A stretch of 64,000 nt of DNA from Pseudomonas viridiflava (GCF_900580865.1 NZ_UTBZ01000191.1:1-64000), one strand, 5' to 3'; counted from the first letter of the stretch, positions 47,566-56,728 are shown. Notes: generated by a model not told the origin, from the sequence alone. A program made the numbers and translations.

Positions 47566-48221
47566 TCTCGCGTACCTTGAAGCTGCTTGCCGCCGGTTTG
47601 GCCCTGACCATGCTGGGTGGCTGCGTCGCCCCCAAAACCGTGGACTACTCGGCCTACAAACAAGCACGGCCGAAGACCATTCTGGTGCTGCCACCGCTGA
47701 ACACTTCGCCGGATGTGAAGGCGTCGTACAGCCTGTTGTCGCAGGTGACGTTCCCGTTGGCCGAAGCCGGTTATTACGTGCTGCCGATTACATTGGTGGA
47801 CGAGACGTTCCGTCAGAACGGTCTGACCACCCCGGACGACATCCATCAGGCACCGGCAAACAAACTGAGGGACATCTTCGGTGCGGACGCCGCGCTGTAC
47901 ATTACCGTAACCGAATACGGTACGCGCTACATGGTGATCAGCAGCGAAACTGCGGTGACCGCAACGGCGAAACTGGTTGATCTGAAAAGCGGCACCACGC
48001 TGTGGACCGGTTCGGCGCGAGCGTCGAGTGAAGAGGGCGGCAACAACAGCGGTGGCGGTCTGATCGGCATGCTGATCACGGCGGCGGTGAAGCAGGTCAT
48101 CAACAGCGCCACCGATGCCGGCTACCCGATTGCCGGTGTGGCGAGCAATCGTCTGCTCTCGGCCGGACACCGGGCAGGGCTGCTGTACGGCCCACGCTCG
48201 CCGAAGTACGGCACTGACTGA
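47562..48221 (+). CDS. DUF799 / GNA1162-family lipoprotein
   Basis: 219 residues. The lipobox LGGC gives cysteine 21. The core VLPPLNTSPDVKASYSLLSQ, FPLAEAGYYVLPITLVDETF and IFGADAALYITVTEYG matches the GNA1162 family, first noted as a Neisseria vaccine antigen. A glycine/asparagine-rich stretch (EEGGNNSGGG) precedes a short hydrophobic helix. It is the third gene of the lipoprotein operon. Function is unproven; a TolB-like envelope role has been suggested from structure. Confidence 0.9.
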   Translation: MISRTLKLLAAGLALTMLGGCVAPKTVDYSAYKQARPKTILVLPPLNTSPDVKASYSLLSQVTFPLAEAGYYVLPITLVDETFRQNGLTTPDDIHQAPANKLRDIFGADAALYITVTEYGTRYMVISSETAVTATAKLVDLKSGTTLWTGSARASSEEGGNNSGGGLIGMLITAAVKQVINSATDAGYPIAGVASNRLLSAGHRAGLLYGPRSPKYGTD

Positions 48222-48223
48222 TA

Positions 48224-48305
48224 GATCAAAAGATCGCAGCCTTCGGCAGCTCCTACATTTGGAATGCATTCCCCTGTAGGAGTTGCCGAAGGCTGCGATC
48301 TTTTG
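48224..48305. repeat. REP hairpin, second class
   Basis: AGATCAAAAGATCGCAGCCT is inverted across a short spacer, between the convergent lipoprotein and flavin-reductase-like genes. Confidence 0.9.
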
Positions 48306-48315
48306 CTGTTGGCGC

Positions 48316-48978
48316 TTATTTGGCGGCAGGCCAAAACCGCTCGCCACCGCCCGGCGCTTCCGTCCACGCTTGCAACGAACGGGTCGGCAAATCGAAGTAA
48401 TCGCGGGTTCGCGCGTAACCATGGCCACCCATACGGCCGATCGCATCCAGGCCCAATTGATCGATGTACAGCGTCTTCGGATCGATCAGCTCATCGCGCA
48501 CATGCGCCATCAACACCTCACCAAAAATGATCTCTCGCGACTGTCCGATGTTCAGCGCCATCATCCGCCGACACTCCAACGCCACCGGCGCCTCACCGAT
48601 GCGTGGGCACTTCACCGTAGTGCCGGGGATTGCTGTCAGGCCCGCCGCCGTCAATTCATCGAAGCCCGGCGCGAACGGCACGGCGCAAACGTTCATCGCT
48701 TCCACCAGTGCATCACTGACGATGTTCACGGTGAACTCCTGATTCAACTGGATATTGCGTGTGGTGTCCTTCGGACTCTGGTCGCCGTAATTCTCCACGC
48801 CCAATGCCAGAATCGGCGGGTCGGCCGACAGTGCATTGAAGAAGCTGAACGGCGCAGCATTGACGCGACCTTCGCCATCAATGGTGGTGACCAGTGCGAT
48901 GGGCCGGGGCACGACGCTGCCGATCAGGATCTTGTATTTTTCCCGTGGGCTGAGCTGGCTGAAATCAAAGCTGTGCAT
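48316..48978 (-). CDS. Flavin-reductase-like (DIM6/NTAB) protein
   Basis: 220 residues of the FMN-binding split-barrel type. Recognisable parts are VVPRPIALVTTIDGEGRVNA, APFSFFNALSADPPILALGV and the late HYXXX-like DAIGRMGGHGYARTRDYFDLP. Members reduce FMN for partner monooxygenases or act as oxidoreductases themselves. It is the last gene of the minus-strand catabolic unit, 11 bases after the amidohydrolase gene. No monooxygenase is adjacent, so a partner must lie elsewhere or it works alone. Confidence 0.88.
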   Translation of the reverse strand: MHSFDFSQLSPREKYKILIGSVVPRPIALVTTIDGEGRVNAAPFSFFNALSADPPILALGVENYGDQSPKDTTRNIQLNQEFTVNIVSDALVEAMNVCAVPFAPGFDELTAAGLTAIPGTTVKCPRIGEAPVALECRRMMALNIGQSREIIFGEVLMAHVRDELIDPKTLYIDQLGLDAIGRMGGHGYARTRDYFDLPTRSLQAWTEAPGGGERFWPAAK

Positions 48979-48989
48979 GGTAGAAGTCT

Positions 48990-50477
48990 CTAAAGAAGTG
49001 GATCAATCGCGCTCAACGGCGCATCGGCGCTGTAGTCATCGGCGAACGGAATGGCCGGCTGGAACAGGGTTTTCCAGTCCGGTCGGGCAAAGGCGCGCTC
49101 GCTATGGCTGCGCATGAGTTTTTCGTATTGGCGCTGCGCCTGGCGTTGCAGGGCGGGGTAGTCGACGCCGTTGACCTGACCGTCGTGCATCACGCAGCGA
49201 CCGTCGATGTAACTGGCGATGCAATCGTCGCCGCGCCCGGCCAACAGCAGGTTTTTCAGTGGATCGAACAACGGCCCCAGATGCACGCCGCGCAGGCTGA
49301 ACACGGTGATGTCGGCTTTGGCGCCGGGAGCCAGTCGGCCGAGGTCATCACGCCCCAGCGCCCGCGCACCGCCGAGGGTTGCCGCGTTATAGAAATCAAG
49401 GCTGCTGGTCAGCGCGGAGCTGCCTTCCATCAACCGCGCAATGTTCAAACCGTGGCGCATGTTCTCCAGCAGATCCGCCGGCCAGGTGTCGGTACCCAGC
49501 GCAAAGTTGATGCCCTTGGCCCGGTAACGGCCGAACGAGTTCAGCGCCTCGCCGTCACGGGCGAACACCAACGGGCAATGCACCAGACTCGCGCCGCCAT
49601 CGATCAGCCGTTGCAGGTCGTCATCGCCAGCGCTGTAGATGCCGTGTGGCAACAGGCTGCGCGGCGTGAGCAAGTCCAACTGTTGCAACCAGCCCAACGG
49701 CGAAGTCCCGCGCAACTGCTCGACCATCGCCACTTCACTGAGTGCCTGGCAGCAATGCAGGCGCATCGGCGCATTGAGTTCGCGGCTCAGCACCGAGGTG
49801 CGTTGCAGCAGCGCGGGGGTGCAGGTCTGGATGCGATCGGGCAGCAGTGCGCCGCGAATCAAACCGTCGTGCGCGCCGTCGAAATCCTTGAAGAACCTTT
49901 CAGCGGCATCAAGCCCGGCCAGACCGCGATCCTCATCCCAGTGGTGGTCGAGGCTGCCGTCGGCGCGCCAGTAACTCATGCCGCTCATGTAGCAGGGGCC
50001 GAGGTACGTCCTTAAACCGAGTGCGCCCGCCACACCGGCGACGGCGGCAAATTCGTCGTAGGTTTCCGCCCACTCGCGGTAGTACATCGAGGTGATCGGC
50101 ATCGCCGTGGTGATGCCGTTGCGGATCAACTGAGTGAAGGCGTAGCGGTATTTGAAAACCTCTTCTTCCGCGCTGTAGGTCTCACGCGGGCCGGCGGCCA
50201 GATATTCGGCAGACCACATGCGGCCCATGCTGCGTTCGTCACCGTTATCCAGGGTCAACACGGTGGAATCGAGATCGCCCAGTGCATCCAGATCGATGAA
50301 GCCGGGGCCGATCAAGGCATTGCCGTAGTCGATCCACTGGTCCACCGGTCCGGCGTAGCCGCGCCCGACAAATTCGATGCGCGAGCCGGCAAACACCACT
50401 TCACCGTCACGCCACAGCACATGCTGCGAGCCGTCGAAACCGACCACGCAACTGGCTTTCAAACCGATGCGTTTCAC
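48990..50477 (-). CDS. Amidohydrolase-fold protein with altered first metal motif
   Basis: 495 residues, similar overall to the ATZ/TRZ chlorohydrolase/guanine-deaminase group. Later motifs are present: RLHCCQALSEV, LLPHGIYSAGDDDL and LGTDTWPADLLENMRHG. The first HxH motif, normally in a GxxNxHTH-type segment, reads GFIDLDALGDLDSTVL, with aspartates in place of both histidines. Either this branch binds metal differently or the protein is not a hydrolase of the usual kind. Its stop and start overlap neighbours (ATGA with the upstream CodA-like gene), so it belongs to the same pathway. Substrate unknown; an N-heterocycle or cyclic amide is a guess. Confidence 0.85.
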   Translation of the reverse strand: MKRIGLKASCVVGFDGSQHVLWRDGEVVFAGSRIEFVGRGYAGPVDQWIDYGNALIGPGFIDLDALGDLDSTVLTLDNGDERSMGRMWSAEYLAAGPRETYSAEEEVFKYRYAFTQLIRNGITTAMPITSMYYREWAETYDEFAAVAGVAGALGLRTYLGPCYMSGMSYWRADGSLDHHWDEDRGLAGLDAAERFFKDFDGAHDGLIRGALLPDRIQTCTPALLQRTSVLSRELNAPMRLHCCQALSEVAMVEQLRGTSPLGWLQQLDLLTPRSLLPHGIYSAGDDDLQRLIDGGASLVHCPLVFARDGEALNSFGRYRAKGINFALGTDTWPADLLENMRHGLNIARLMEGSSALTSSLDFYNAATLGGARALGRDDLGRLAPGAKADITVFSLRGVHLGPLFDPLKNLLLAGRGDDCIASYIDGRCVMHDGQVNGVDYPALQRQAQRQYEKLMRSHSERAFARPDWKTLFQPAIPFADDYSADAPLSAIDPLL

Positions 50478-51670
50478 AGACGGCTGTCCAGCAAACGACC
50501 GCCGCTGGCGATCAAGGAACCCGCGCGATAGACCTGCCGCAATGGCCGCGCGACGACGGCTTCGCCAAGGGTTTCAACCGGCATCAGCAAGAAGTCCGCA
50601 CGCTGACCGAGCGCGAATCCGTAGTCCTCGACGCCCAGCGCCCGCGCGCCATTCACCGTGGCCGCGTCAAACGCCGCCGCCAATTCATCGTCCTTGGCCA
50701 GATCAAACCGAAACGCCAGCAGCATCGCCCGCTCGAGCATGTCGCCATTGCCCATCGGCGACCACGCATCACGAATGCCATCGGAACCCAGGCAGACATT
50801 CACGCCAGCCTCACGCAACGCCAGAAACGGTGGCACAGCGGTGTCGGCCGGCGCCGAACTCATCAGCGAAACCCCCAGCGTCGCCAAGCGTTCGGCAACC
50901 GGTTTGACCTGACTCCACGGCAACATACCGAGGCAATAGGCGTGGCTGATCATCACTCTGTTATGCAGGTTGAAGCGCTCGGTGTAGTCAGCGATCAGCG
51001 CGATTTGCCACAGACCCAGTTCACCCTTGTCATGCAGGTGAATATCCACGCCACGGCCAAACTCGGCCGCCAGTTTGAAGACGAAATCCAGCTGCGCAAT
51101 CGGGTCGTTGTCGATGCCGCACGGGTCGAGGCCACCGACGTTCTCCACGCCCAGTGCGATGGCTTCACGCATCAATTCGGCGGTGCCGGGGCGGCTGATC
51201 AGCCCGGTTTGCGGGAACACCACCAGTTGCAGGTCGATCAGGTCTTGGTAGCGTTCGCGCAGTTGTTGCATGGCTTCGACGTGGCGCAGGCCGAATTCCG
51301 GGTCGATGTCGACGTGGCAGCGCATGGTCAGCGAACCACGGGCGATGCAGTTTTCCAGCAGGGCGCCGGCGCGTTCGGCGATGGGGGCTGTTACTTCGCG
51401 GAGGATGCGGCGTTCGTTGCTGATGTAATCCTTGAGCGTCGGGCCGGCGCTGTTCGGGCGCCAGGGTTGGCCGTAAAGGGTTTTGTCGAGGTGGACGTGG
51501 CTTTCGACCAGCGCGGCGGTGAGCAACTGGTGTTGGCCGTCGATGTCGCTGGCGGCCAGCGGTGCATTGCTGGCCGGGCGGCGTTCAGTGAAACGGCCGT
51601 TTTCGATCAGCAGGTCTTCGGCTTGGGCGCCGTAGGGGCGTACGTTGCGGAGCCAGTGTGGCTGGGTCAT
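50474..51670 (-). CDS. CodA-like cytosine-deaminase-family amidohydrolase
   Basis: 398 residues. ATG 51670 is chosen for the GAGG before it; a longer frame would run into the upstream repeat. Motifs match the cytosine/isoguanine deaminase group: VESHVHLDKTLYG (HxHxD), VDIHLHDKGELG, MISHAYCLGML and LGSDGIRDAWSPMGNGDMLE. The reaction is hydrolysis of a C-N bond on a ring or amide; cytosine itself is possible but not shown. It is translationally coupled to the second amidohydrolase. Together with the importer upstream it suggests uptake and stepwise hydrolysis of a nitrogenous compound. Confidence 0.9.
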   Translation of the reverse strand: MTQPHWLRNVRPYGAQAEDLLIENGRFTERRPASNAPLAASDIDGQHQLLTAALVESHVHLDKTLYGQPWRPNSAGPTLKDYISNERRILREVTAPIAERAGALLENCIARGSLTMRCHVDIDPEFGLRHVEAMQQLRERYQDLIDLQLVVFPQTGLISRPGTAELMREAIALGVENVGGLDPCGIDNDPIAQLDFVFKLAAEFGRGVDIHLHDKGELGLWQIALIADYTERFNLHNRVMISHAYCLGMLPWSQVKPVAERLATLGVSLMSSAPADTAVPPFLALREAGVNVCLGSDGIRDAWSPMGNGDMLERAMLLAFRFDLAKDDELAAAFDAATVNGARALGVEDYGFALGQRADFLLMPVETLGEAVVARPLRQVYRAGSLIASGGRLLDSRL

Positions 51671-51699
51671 ACAAACCTCGTAGGTCTTTGAATTTTTTT

Positions 51700-51893
51700 C
51701 CCTCACCCTAGCCCTCTCCCGGAGGGAGAGGGGACCGAATGGGGGATATTGAAGAGTTACGCCGACCTGGAATATTTGCTTTGAATCCATAATCGACTCG
51801 GTCCGTCAGGTCGGCGTAGATCGCAAGACACCTCGGTCAGTCCCCTCTACCCCTGGGCGGTCCGACGTTTCGGGAGGGCTAGGGTGAGGGCAG
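51700..51893. repeat. CCCTCACCC-family repeats, inverted pair
   Basis: A direct copy (51700-51797) faces an inverted one (51805-51893). The hairpin arm of the inverted copy is interrupted by about 20 foreign bases (CTGGGCGGTCCGACGTTTC). The pair splits the catabolic unit between the importer and enzyme genes. Confidence 0.88.
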
Positions 51894-51903
51894 CGGTCTC
51901 GGA

Positions 51904-52956
51904 TCAACCCTTGAGCTTCGACCAGATCCGGTCCTGCAGCTCCCGCGCCTTGTTGCTGCATTCCTTCTCCGGGCGCAAACGCGAGGCGTATTCCTCAGGC
52001 ATGTTGATCGCGTCCATCACCTTCCACTTCGGATCCAGCAACGCATCGCTCTGAATCCCGTTGGCGTAAGCAATGGCGTTGGACACCGCCGCGGCGTTCT
52101 CCGGCTTCATCATCCAGTCGATAAAGATCTTCGCGTTACCCGGATGCGGCGCGCTTTTCGGCACGGCGAAGTTGTCCTGGAACATCGCCACGCCTTCACG
52201 CGGATAGACGTACTTGATCGTGCTCTTCTGCAAGGTCGCCCGCGCTGTAGAACCGTTCCAGTTCTGCATCATGATCACCTCGCCCGAAGCCATGCGGTCG
52301 ACGGTGTTGTCCGAGCTGTACATCTTCAAAAACGGCTTCTGCTTTTGCAGCAATTCCAGAATGCGCTTGGCGTCCTGCGGGTTTTCGCTGCATTCGTCGA
52401 CGTTCAGATAATGGCTGGCGGCGTTGATTACGCTGCTCGACGTATCAAGGGCGGCGAGTTGGCCTTGCAGCTCTTTGCGCGGTTCGAAGAACTCTTTCCA
52501 CGAGTCATCCAGTTTGCCGCCCGGCACCCGCGCGCTGTCGTAAGAAAAGCCGGTAGTGCCCCACAGATACGGCGCCGAGAACTTGCGTCCCGGGTCGAAA
52601 CTCGGGTCGCGAAACGGCCCTTTGACGTACTGGAAGTTGCTCAGGCTCGGCGCGTCGATTTCCATCAACAGATCCTGTTTGATCAGCGTCTGCATGATCG
52701 ATTGCGACGGCACAATCACGTCATAAGCCGCGCCGCCAGCCTGCAATTTGGCGAGCAGGGTTTCGTTGCTGTCGTAACCGTCCATGGTCACCTTGATGCC
52801 GGTTTCCTTCTCGAACTTGGCCAGCAGATCGACCGGGTAGTAATCGGTCCAGTTGTAGAAAAACAGCTCTTTCGGCTCGGCGGCGTGAGCGCCGAACGCG
52901 GTAAAACAACTCAGGGCCAGACCGGACATTGCCAGACGCATGCTTTTGCTTTTCAT
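51904..52956 (-). CDS. Polyamine-type ABC substrate-binding protein (PotD/PotF-like)
   Basis: 350 residues. A signal peptide ends in GAHA. The mature start FFYNWTDYYPVDLLAKFEKE is the classic PotD/PotF opening; DVIVPSQSIMQTLIKQDLL and WNGSTARATLQ follow. The family binds spermidine, putrescine and other cationic or amino compounds. Four cysteines are present. The permease and ATPase genes lie upstream in the order ATPase-permease-permease-binding protein. The presence of amidohydrolases downstream suggests the ligand is not a simple polyamine. Confidence 0.9.
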   Translation of the reverse strand: MKSKSMRLAMSGLALSCFTAFGAHAAEPKELFFYNWTDYYPVDLLAKFEKETGIKVTMDGYDSNETLLAKLQAGGAAYDVIVPSQSIMQTLIKQDLLMEIDAPSLSNFQYVKGPFRDPSFDPGRKFSAPYLWGTTGFSYDSARVPGGKLDDSWKEFFEPRKELQGQLAALDTSSSVINAASHYLNVDECSENPQDAKRILELLQKQKPFLKMYSSDNTVDRMASGEVIMMQNWNGSTARATLQKSTIKYVYPREGVAMFQDNFAVPKSAPHPGNAKIFIDWMMKPENAAAVSNAIAYANGIQSDALLDPKWKVMDAINMPEEYASRLRPEKECSNKARELQDRIWSKLKG

Positions 52957-52974
52957 GAACAGAGCGCTCCAGAT

Positions 52975-53763
52975 TTATTGTTGTTTACCGCGTTGGCCCA
53001 GCCAGAAGGCCAGCACCACCAGGACGATGGAAATCACCAGCATCAGCGTCGAGATCGCGTTGATCTCCGGCGTCACGCCAGCCTTGATCGCCGAGAAGAT
53101 GTACACCGGCAACGTTGTCGAACCCGGCCCAGCGACGAAGAAGGTCATGATGAAATCGTCGAGGCTGACCACGAACGCCAGCACCGCACCGGACAACACC
53201 GCCGGCCACAACAACGGCAAGGTCACGCGGCGGAACACCTGCCATGGATTGGCATAGAGGTCGTTGGCCGCTTCCAGCAGACTCTTGTCGAGATCGTTGA
53301 GCCGCGCGCGGATCGGCAGATAAGCGAACGGAATGCAGAAGCCGATGTGCGCGACGATCACCGTCAGCAAACCGAGCTTGATCCCCAGTGCCATAAACAG
53401 CAGCAACGTCGCCACCGCCGTGACAATCTCCGGCAGGATCAGCGGCAGGTTGATTCCGCCCTCGACCATTTTCTGCCCGTAGAACGGCCGATACGTGGCC
53501 AGTGCCGCGAGCAGGGCAATCACCGTGGCGCAGACCGTGGCGATGGTTGCGACGATGATCGAATTCAGCGCCGCCGTCTGAATCGACGGGTTGGCCAGAA
53601 TCCGCCCGTACCAGGCGAACGAAAACTCGGTCCACACCGTCGCCGAGCGATTGGCGTTGAAGCTGTAGGCGATCAACACAAAGATCGGCAAATACAGATA
53701 CGCGAGGATCAGCAGGCTGATTTCGCGCGTCGCCGGGAGTTTTTTCAGGTGCAGGGAAATCAT
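52975..53763 (-). CDS. ABC permease (PotC/PotI-like)
   Basis: 262 residues with six predicted membrane segments. The EAA loop is LLEAANDLYANPWQVFRRVT with LPLLWPAVLSG. It overlaps the other permease gene by ATGA and is followed by the binding-protein gene after 18 bases. It forms a heterodimer with its neighbour in the inner membrane. Confidence 0.93.
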   Translation of the reverse strand: MISLHLKKLPATREISLLILAYLYLPIFVLIAYSFNANRSATVWTEFSFAWYGRILANPSIQTAALNSIIVATIATVCATVIALLAALATYRPFYGQKMVEGGINLPLILPEIVTAVATLLLFMALGIKLGLLTVIVAHIGFCIPFAYLPIRARLNDLDKSLLEAANDLYANPWQVFRRVTLPLLWPAVLSGAVLAFVVSLDDFIMTFFVAGPGSTTLPVYIFSAIKAGVTPEINAISTLMLVISIVLVVLAFWLGQRGKQQ

Positions 53764-54677
53764 GCTGTCGCCCCCCGATTGATGGTCTTCGCCGCACGGC
53801 GGCTGTACAGCGCATAGAGCACCAGCGACACCAGCAGAATCGCCAGCAACAGGAACGACAGCGAACTGCCCAGCGGCCAGTTGCGCGCGGTGCCGAACTG
53901 TTGCTGGATCAGGTTGCCGATCATCAGCGTCTTGCCGCCGCCGAGAATCGCCGGGGTAATGAAAGCGCCGAGGCTCGGCACAAACACCAGCAACGCACCG
54001 GCAATCACCCCGGGCATCGACAACGGCAGAATGATCCGGCGCAAGGCGTGCCAGCGATTGGCACCGAGGTCATAGGCAGCCTCAACCAGACGCCAGTCGA
54101 GTTTCTCCAGCGTTGAATAGATCGGCAGAATCATGAACGGCAGGAAGCTGTAGACCAGACCGACGCTCACCGCGAAATCGTTGTAGAGCAGGGTGATGCC
54201 ACCGGCACTCGGGAATAGCGCGTTAAGGCTTTGCGCGACCCAGCCGTGTTCGCGAAGGATGATCAGCCACGCGTAGTTGCGGATCAGCAGGTTGGTCCAG
54301 AACGGAATGGTGATCAGCAAGACCATCAGGTTGCGTCGGCGTGGGGTCAGGCTCGACATCCACAACGCCACCGGAAAACCGAACAGAAAGCACAACACGG
54401 TGGTGCCACCGGCCTGCAACACCGAGCGCAACAACGCCTGGGCATAGACCCAGTTCAGTTCCAGTTCACCGTCGAAGCCTTCCTGGAAAAACAGCTGCAC
54501 GTAGCTTTGCAGTTGCCATTGCGCTTGCCAGTCGACACCGCCATACGTGTTGCGCGGTAGCAGGCTGATGTAGCCCATGATCCCCAGTGGAATGGCAATC
54601 AGGGCGAGCAGGGTCAACACCACCGGGCTGAGCAACAGCGCGCGGTTGAGGGCAGGGGAAGTGCTGCTGACGCTCAT
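53760..54677 (-). CDS. ABC permease (PotB/PotH-like)
   Basis: 305 residues with six membrane segments and a large first periplasmic loop. The EAA loop is LVEAAYDLGANRWHALRRII. It lies 1 base after the ATPase gene and overlaps the second permease gene, so stoichiometric translation is expected. Confidence 0.93.
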   Translation of the reverse strand: MSVSSTSPALNRALLLSPVVLTLLALIAIPLGIMGYISLLPRNTYGGVDWQAQWQLQSYVQLFFQEGFDGELELNWVYAQALLRSVLQAGGTTVLCFLFGFPVALWMSSLTPRRRNLMVLLITIPFWTNLLIRNYAWLIILREHGWVAQSLNALFPSAGGITLLYNDFAVSVGLVYSFLPFMILPIYSTLEKLDWRLVEAAYDLGANRWHALRRIILPLSMPGVIAGALLVFVPSLGAFITPAILGGGKTLMIGNLIQQQFGTARNWPLGSSLSFLLLAILLVSLVLYALYSRRAAKTINRGATA

Positions 54678-54678
54678 C

Positions 54679-55764
54679 TCAGGCCTCCATCAACAGGCAG
54701 GCGTGGGGCGGCAGGTGCACGGCGATGCGTTCGCCAACCGCGCGGCTCTGGTTCAGGCCTTCGTTGTTTTCGCGCAGCATGACTTTGATGTCGTTGTTCA
54801 AGCGGCACTGGTACAGGGTTGCGGTGCCGACGTAGAGCACCGCTTCGATCACCCCGCGCAGGTGATGCGGCTGGCTGGCATCGACCAGTTGCGAGCGCTC
54901 CGGGCGAAACGCCAGTTGCACGCTGCTGCCATTGAAAGCCTGCGGCTGGCAGGCAATCTCGACCGGCATGCCGTTGGGCACGAACAGTTTTTCGTTGTGC
55001 TCGCCATGCTTGAGCTGGCCAGGGAGGAAGTTGATGTCGCCGATAAACTGCGCGACAAAGCGATGTTGCGGGTGCTCGTAGATGTCAGTCGGCGTGCCGA
55101 TCTGCAGGATCTTGCCGGCCGACATCACGGCGATACGGTCGGACAGGGTCAGCGCTTCTTCCTGATCGTGGGTGACGAAGATGAAGGTGATCCCGGCTTC
55201 TTTCTGTACGCGCTTGAGTTCAACCTGCATTTCCTTGCGCAGCTTCAGATCAAGCGCTGACAGCGGTTCATCCAGCAACAGGACTTTCGGTTTCGGCGCC
55301 AAGGCCCGGGCCAGAGCCACGCGCTGTTGTTGGCCACCGGAAAGCTCGGCCGGTTTGCGCTCGGCCAGGTGCTCCATTTGCACCAGCGCGAGCATTTCGT
55401 TGACCCGCTGCGGGATCAACTTGCGCTCAAGACCCTGCATCTCGAGGCCGAAGGCGATATTCTGCGCGACACTCATGTGCGGAAACAGCGCGTAACTCTG
55501 GAACACCGTGTTGACCCGACGCTTGAATGGCGGCAAATCGTTGACCGGTTCGCCGGCCAGACGAATCTCGCCTTCACTGACGTGTTCGAAGCCGGCGATG
55601 GTGCGCAGCAAGGTGGTTTTGCCGCAGCCAGAGGGGCCGAGCAGCGTGAAGAATTCGTTGTCGGCGATGTTTACCGAAACATTGTCGAGGGCCGGCGCGA
55701 GGCCTGGGTCCTCGGAGTACCGCTTGGAGACGTTGCGCACTTCAATTGCTATTGGTTGACCCAT
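54679..55764 (-). CDS. ABC ATP-binding protein (PotA/PotG-like)
   Basis: 361 residues. Walker A GPSGCGKTT is at 43-51, the signature is LSGGQQQRVALARAL, Walker B is VLLLDEPLSALD and the switch is FVTHDQEEAL. A C-terminal TOBE domain (residues ~280-360) is typical of polyamine-type ATPases and may carry regulatory ligand contacts. It is the first gene of the minus-strand unit and is divergent from the GntR/FCD regulator. Confidence 0.94.
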   Translation of the reverse strand: MGQPIAIEVRNVSKRYSEDPGLAPALDNVSVNIADNEFFTLLGPSGCGKTTLLRTIAGFEHVSEGEIRLAGEPVNDLPPFKRRVNTVFQSYALFPHMSVAQNIAFGLEMQGLERKLIPQRVNEMLALVQMEHLAERKPAELSGGQQQRVALARALAPKPKVLLLDEPLSALDLKLRKEMQVELKRVQKEAGITFIFVTHDQEEALTLSDRIAVMSAGKILQIGTPTDIYEHPQHRFVAQFIGDINFLPGQLKHGEHNEKLFVPNGMPVEIACQPQAFNGSSVQLAFRPERSQLVDASQPHHLRGVIEAVLYVGTATLYQCRLNNDIKVMLRENNEGLNQSRAVGERIAVHLPPHACLLMEA

Positions 55765-55784
55765 AATGGTGCAATCCTCTATTT

Positions 55785-55796
55785 ATTGTATGCAAT
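55785..55796. promoter_or_regulatory. ATTGTATGCAAT, probable GntR/FCD operator
   Basis: ATTG-N4-CAAT resembles the TTGTATACAA-type sites of FCD regulators. A further half-site-like ATGCAATTT follows at 55803-55811. It lies between the divergent importer operon and the regulator gene. Confidence 0.5.
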
Positions 55797-55904
55797 ATCT
55801 GAATGCAATTTAGAAATACCCGGATTAATCTGCGTGTGCAACCCCCTTTTTCCATGGCCAGGCATCGCCAGGGGCCGGTTGCCCGACGCCAAAGGAGTGT
55901 TCGA

Positions 55905-56594
55905 ATGACCGAGAAGAAACTGGAAACCACGGTCGACCGCGTCTACCAAGGGGTCTACGAGGCGATCAGCAAACGTTCGTTGCGCCCGGGGATGAAGCTG
56001 GGCGAGGCCTCGCTGGCGGAGTTATTTAATGTCAGCCGCACGTCGGTGCGTGCGGCATTGAAGCAATTGGAGGCCGATGGCCTGGTCACCACTGAGCCCA
56101 ATAAAGGTGCGTCGGTGTCGTTGCCGAGCAATGAAGAGATCCGTTCGCTGTTCGAAACCCGCCGGTTGATCGAGATCGGCATCGTTACCGAACTGTGCCG
56201 GCGCAAGGACAGCGCAGCGATGCAGGATTTGCGCGAACACCTGCTGCTGGAAGATCAAGCCCACGCGGCGGGCGATCATGAACGCTTGATTCACTTGCTC
56301 GGCGAGTTCCACATCAAACTGGCGCGCAGCCTCAACAACCCGGTGCTGCTCGACTGGTTCCAGAAGCTGATTTCCCGCGCCTCGCTGTATGCCGCTGCGC
56401 TGGACGATGACAGTCACGAGGTGTGCCGTGATGACGAACATCTGCGCCTGATCGAGTACATCGAGGCCGGCAATCAGAGCGCCGCCATCGAACTGACCTG
56501 CATGCATTTGAACGGTATCGAGAAGGCCATTCTCGACGTCGCCGCGAAGATGAAAACTGGCTACCATCCGCTCAAGCACCTGATCGGGGTCTAG
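55905..56594 (+). CDS. GntR-family regulator, FCD type
   Basis: 229 residues from ATG 55905, with AAGGAG at 55892-55897. The winged helix is at about 15-75 (LGEASLAELFNVSRTSVRAA, GLVTTEPNKGASVS). The FCD effector domain follows, with metal-site histidines and acids (LGEFHIKLAR, DDEHLRLIEYIEAG, CMHLNGIE). FCD regulators usually repress transport and catabolic genes until a small acid or related inducer binds. The divergent importer and amidohydrolase unit is the likely target. Confidence 0.92.
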   Translation: MTEKKLETTVDRVYQGVYEAISKRSLRPGMKLGEASLAELFNVSRTSVRAALKQLEADGLVTTEPNKGASVSLPSNEEIRSLFETRRLIEIGIVTELCRRKDSAAMQDLREHLLLEDQAHAAGDHERLIHLLGEFHIKLARSLNNPVLLDWFQKLISRASLYAAALDDDSHEVCRDDEHLRLIEYIEAGNQSAAIELTCMHLNGIEKAILDVAAKMKTGYHPLKHLIGV

Positions 56595-56728
56595 GCTCCG
56601 AGCAGGGATGAAATCGGCTATACCTCATATGAAACCAATACGACTGCAGACGCTCGAAACAGACGGGCGTCGCGTCGTTATGGCGTCGCGATTTATCCGG
56701 CAACCACCTAAGGACACTGAGTCAGTCG

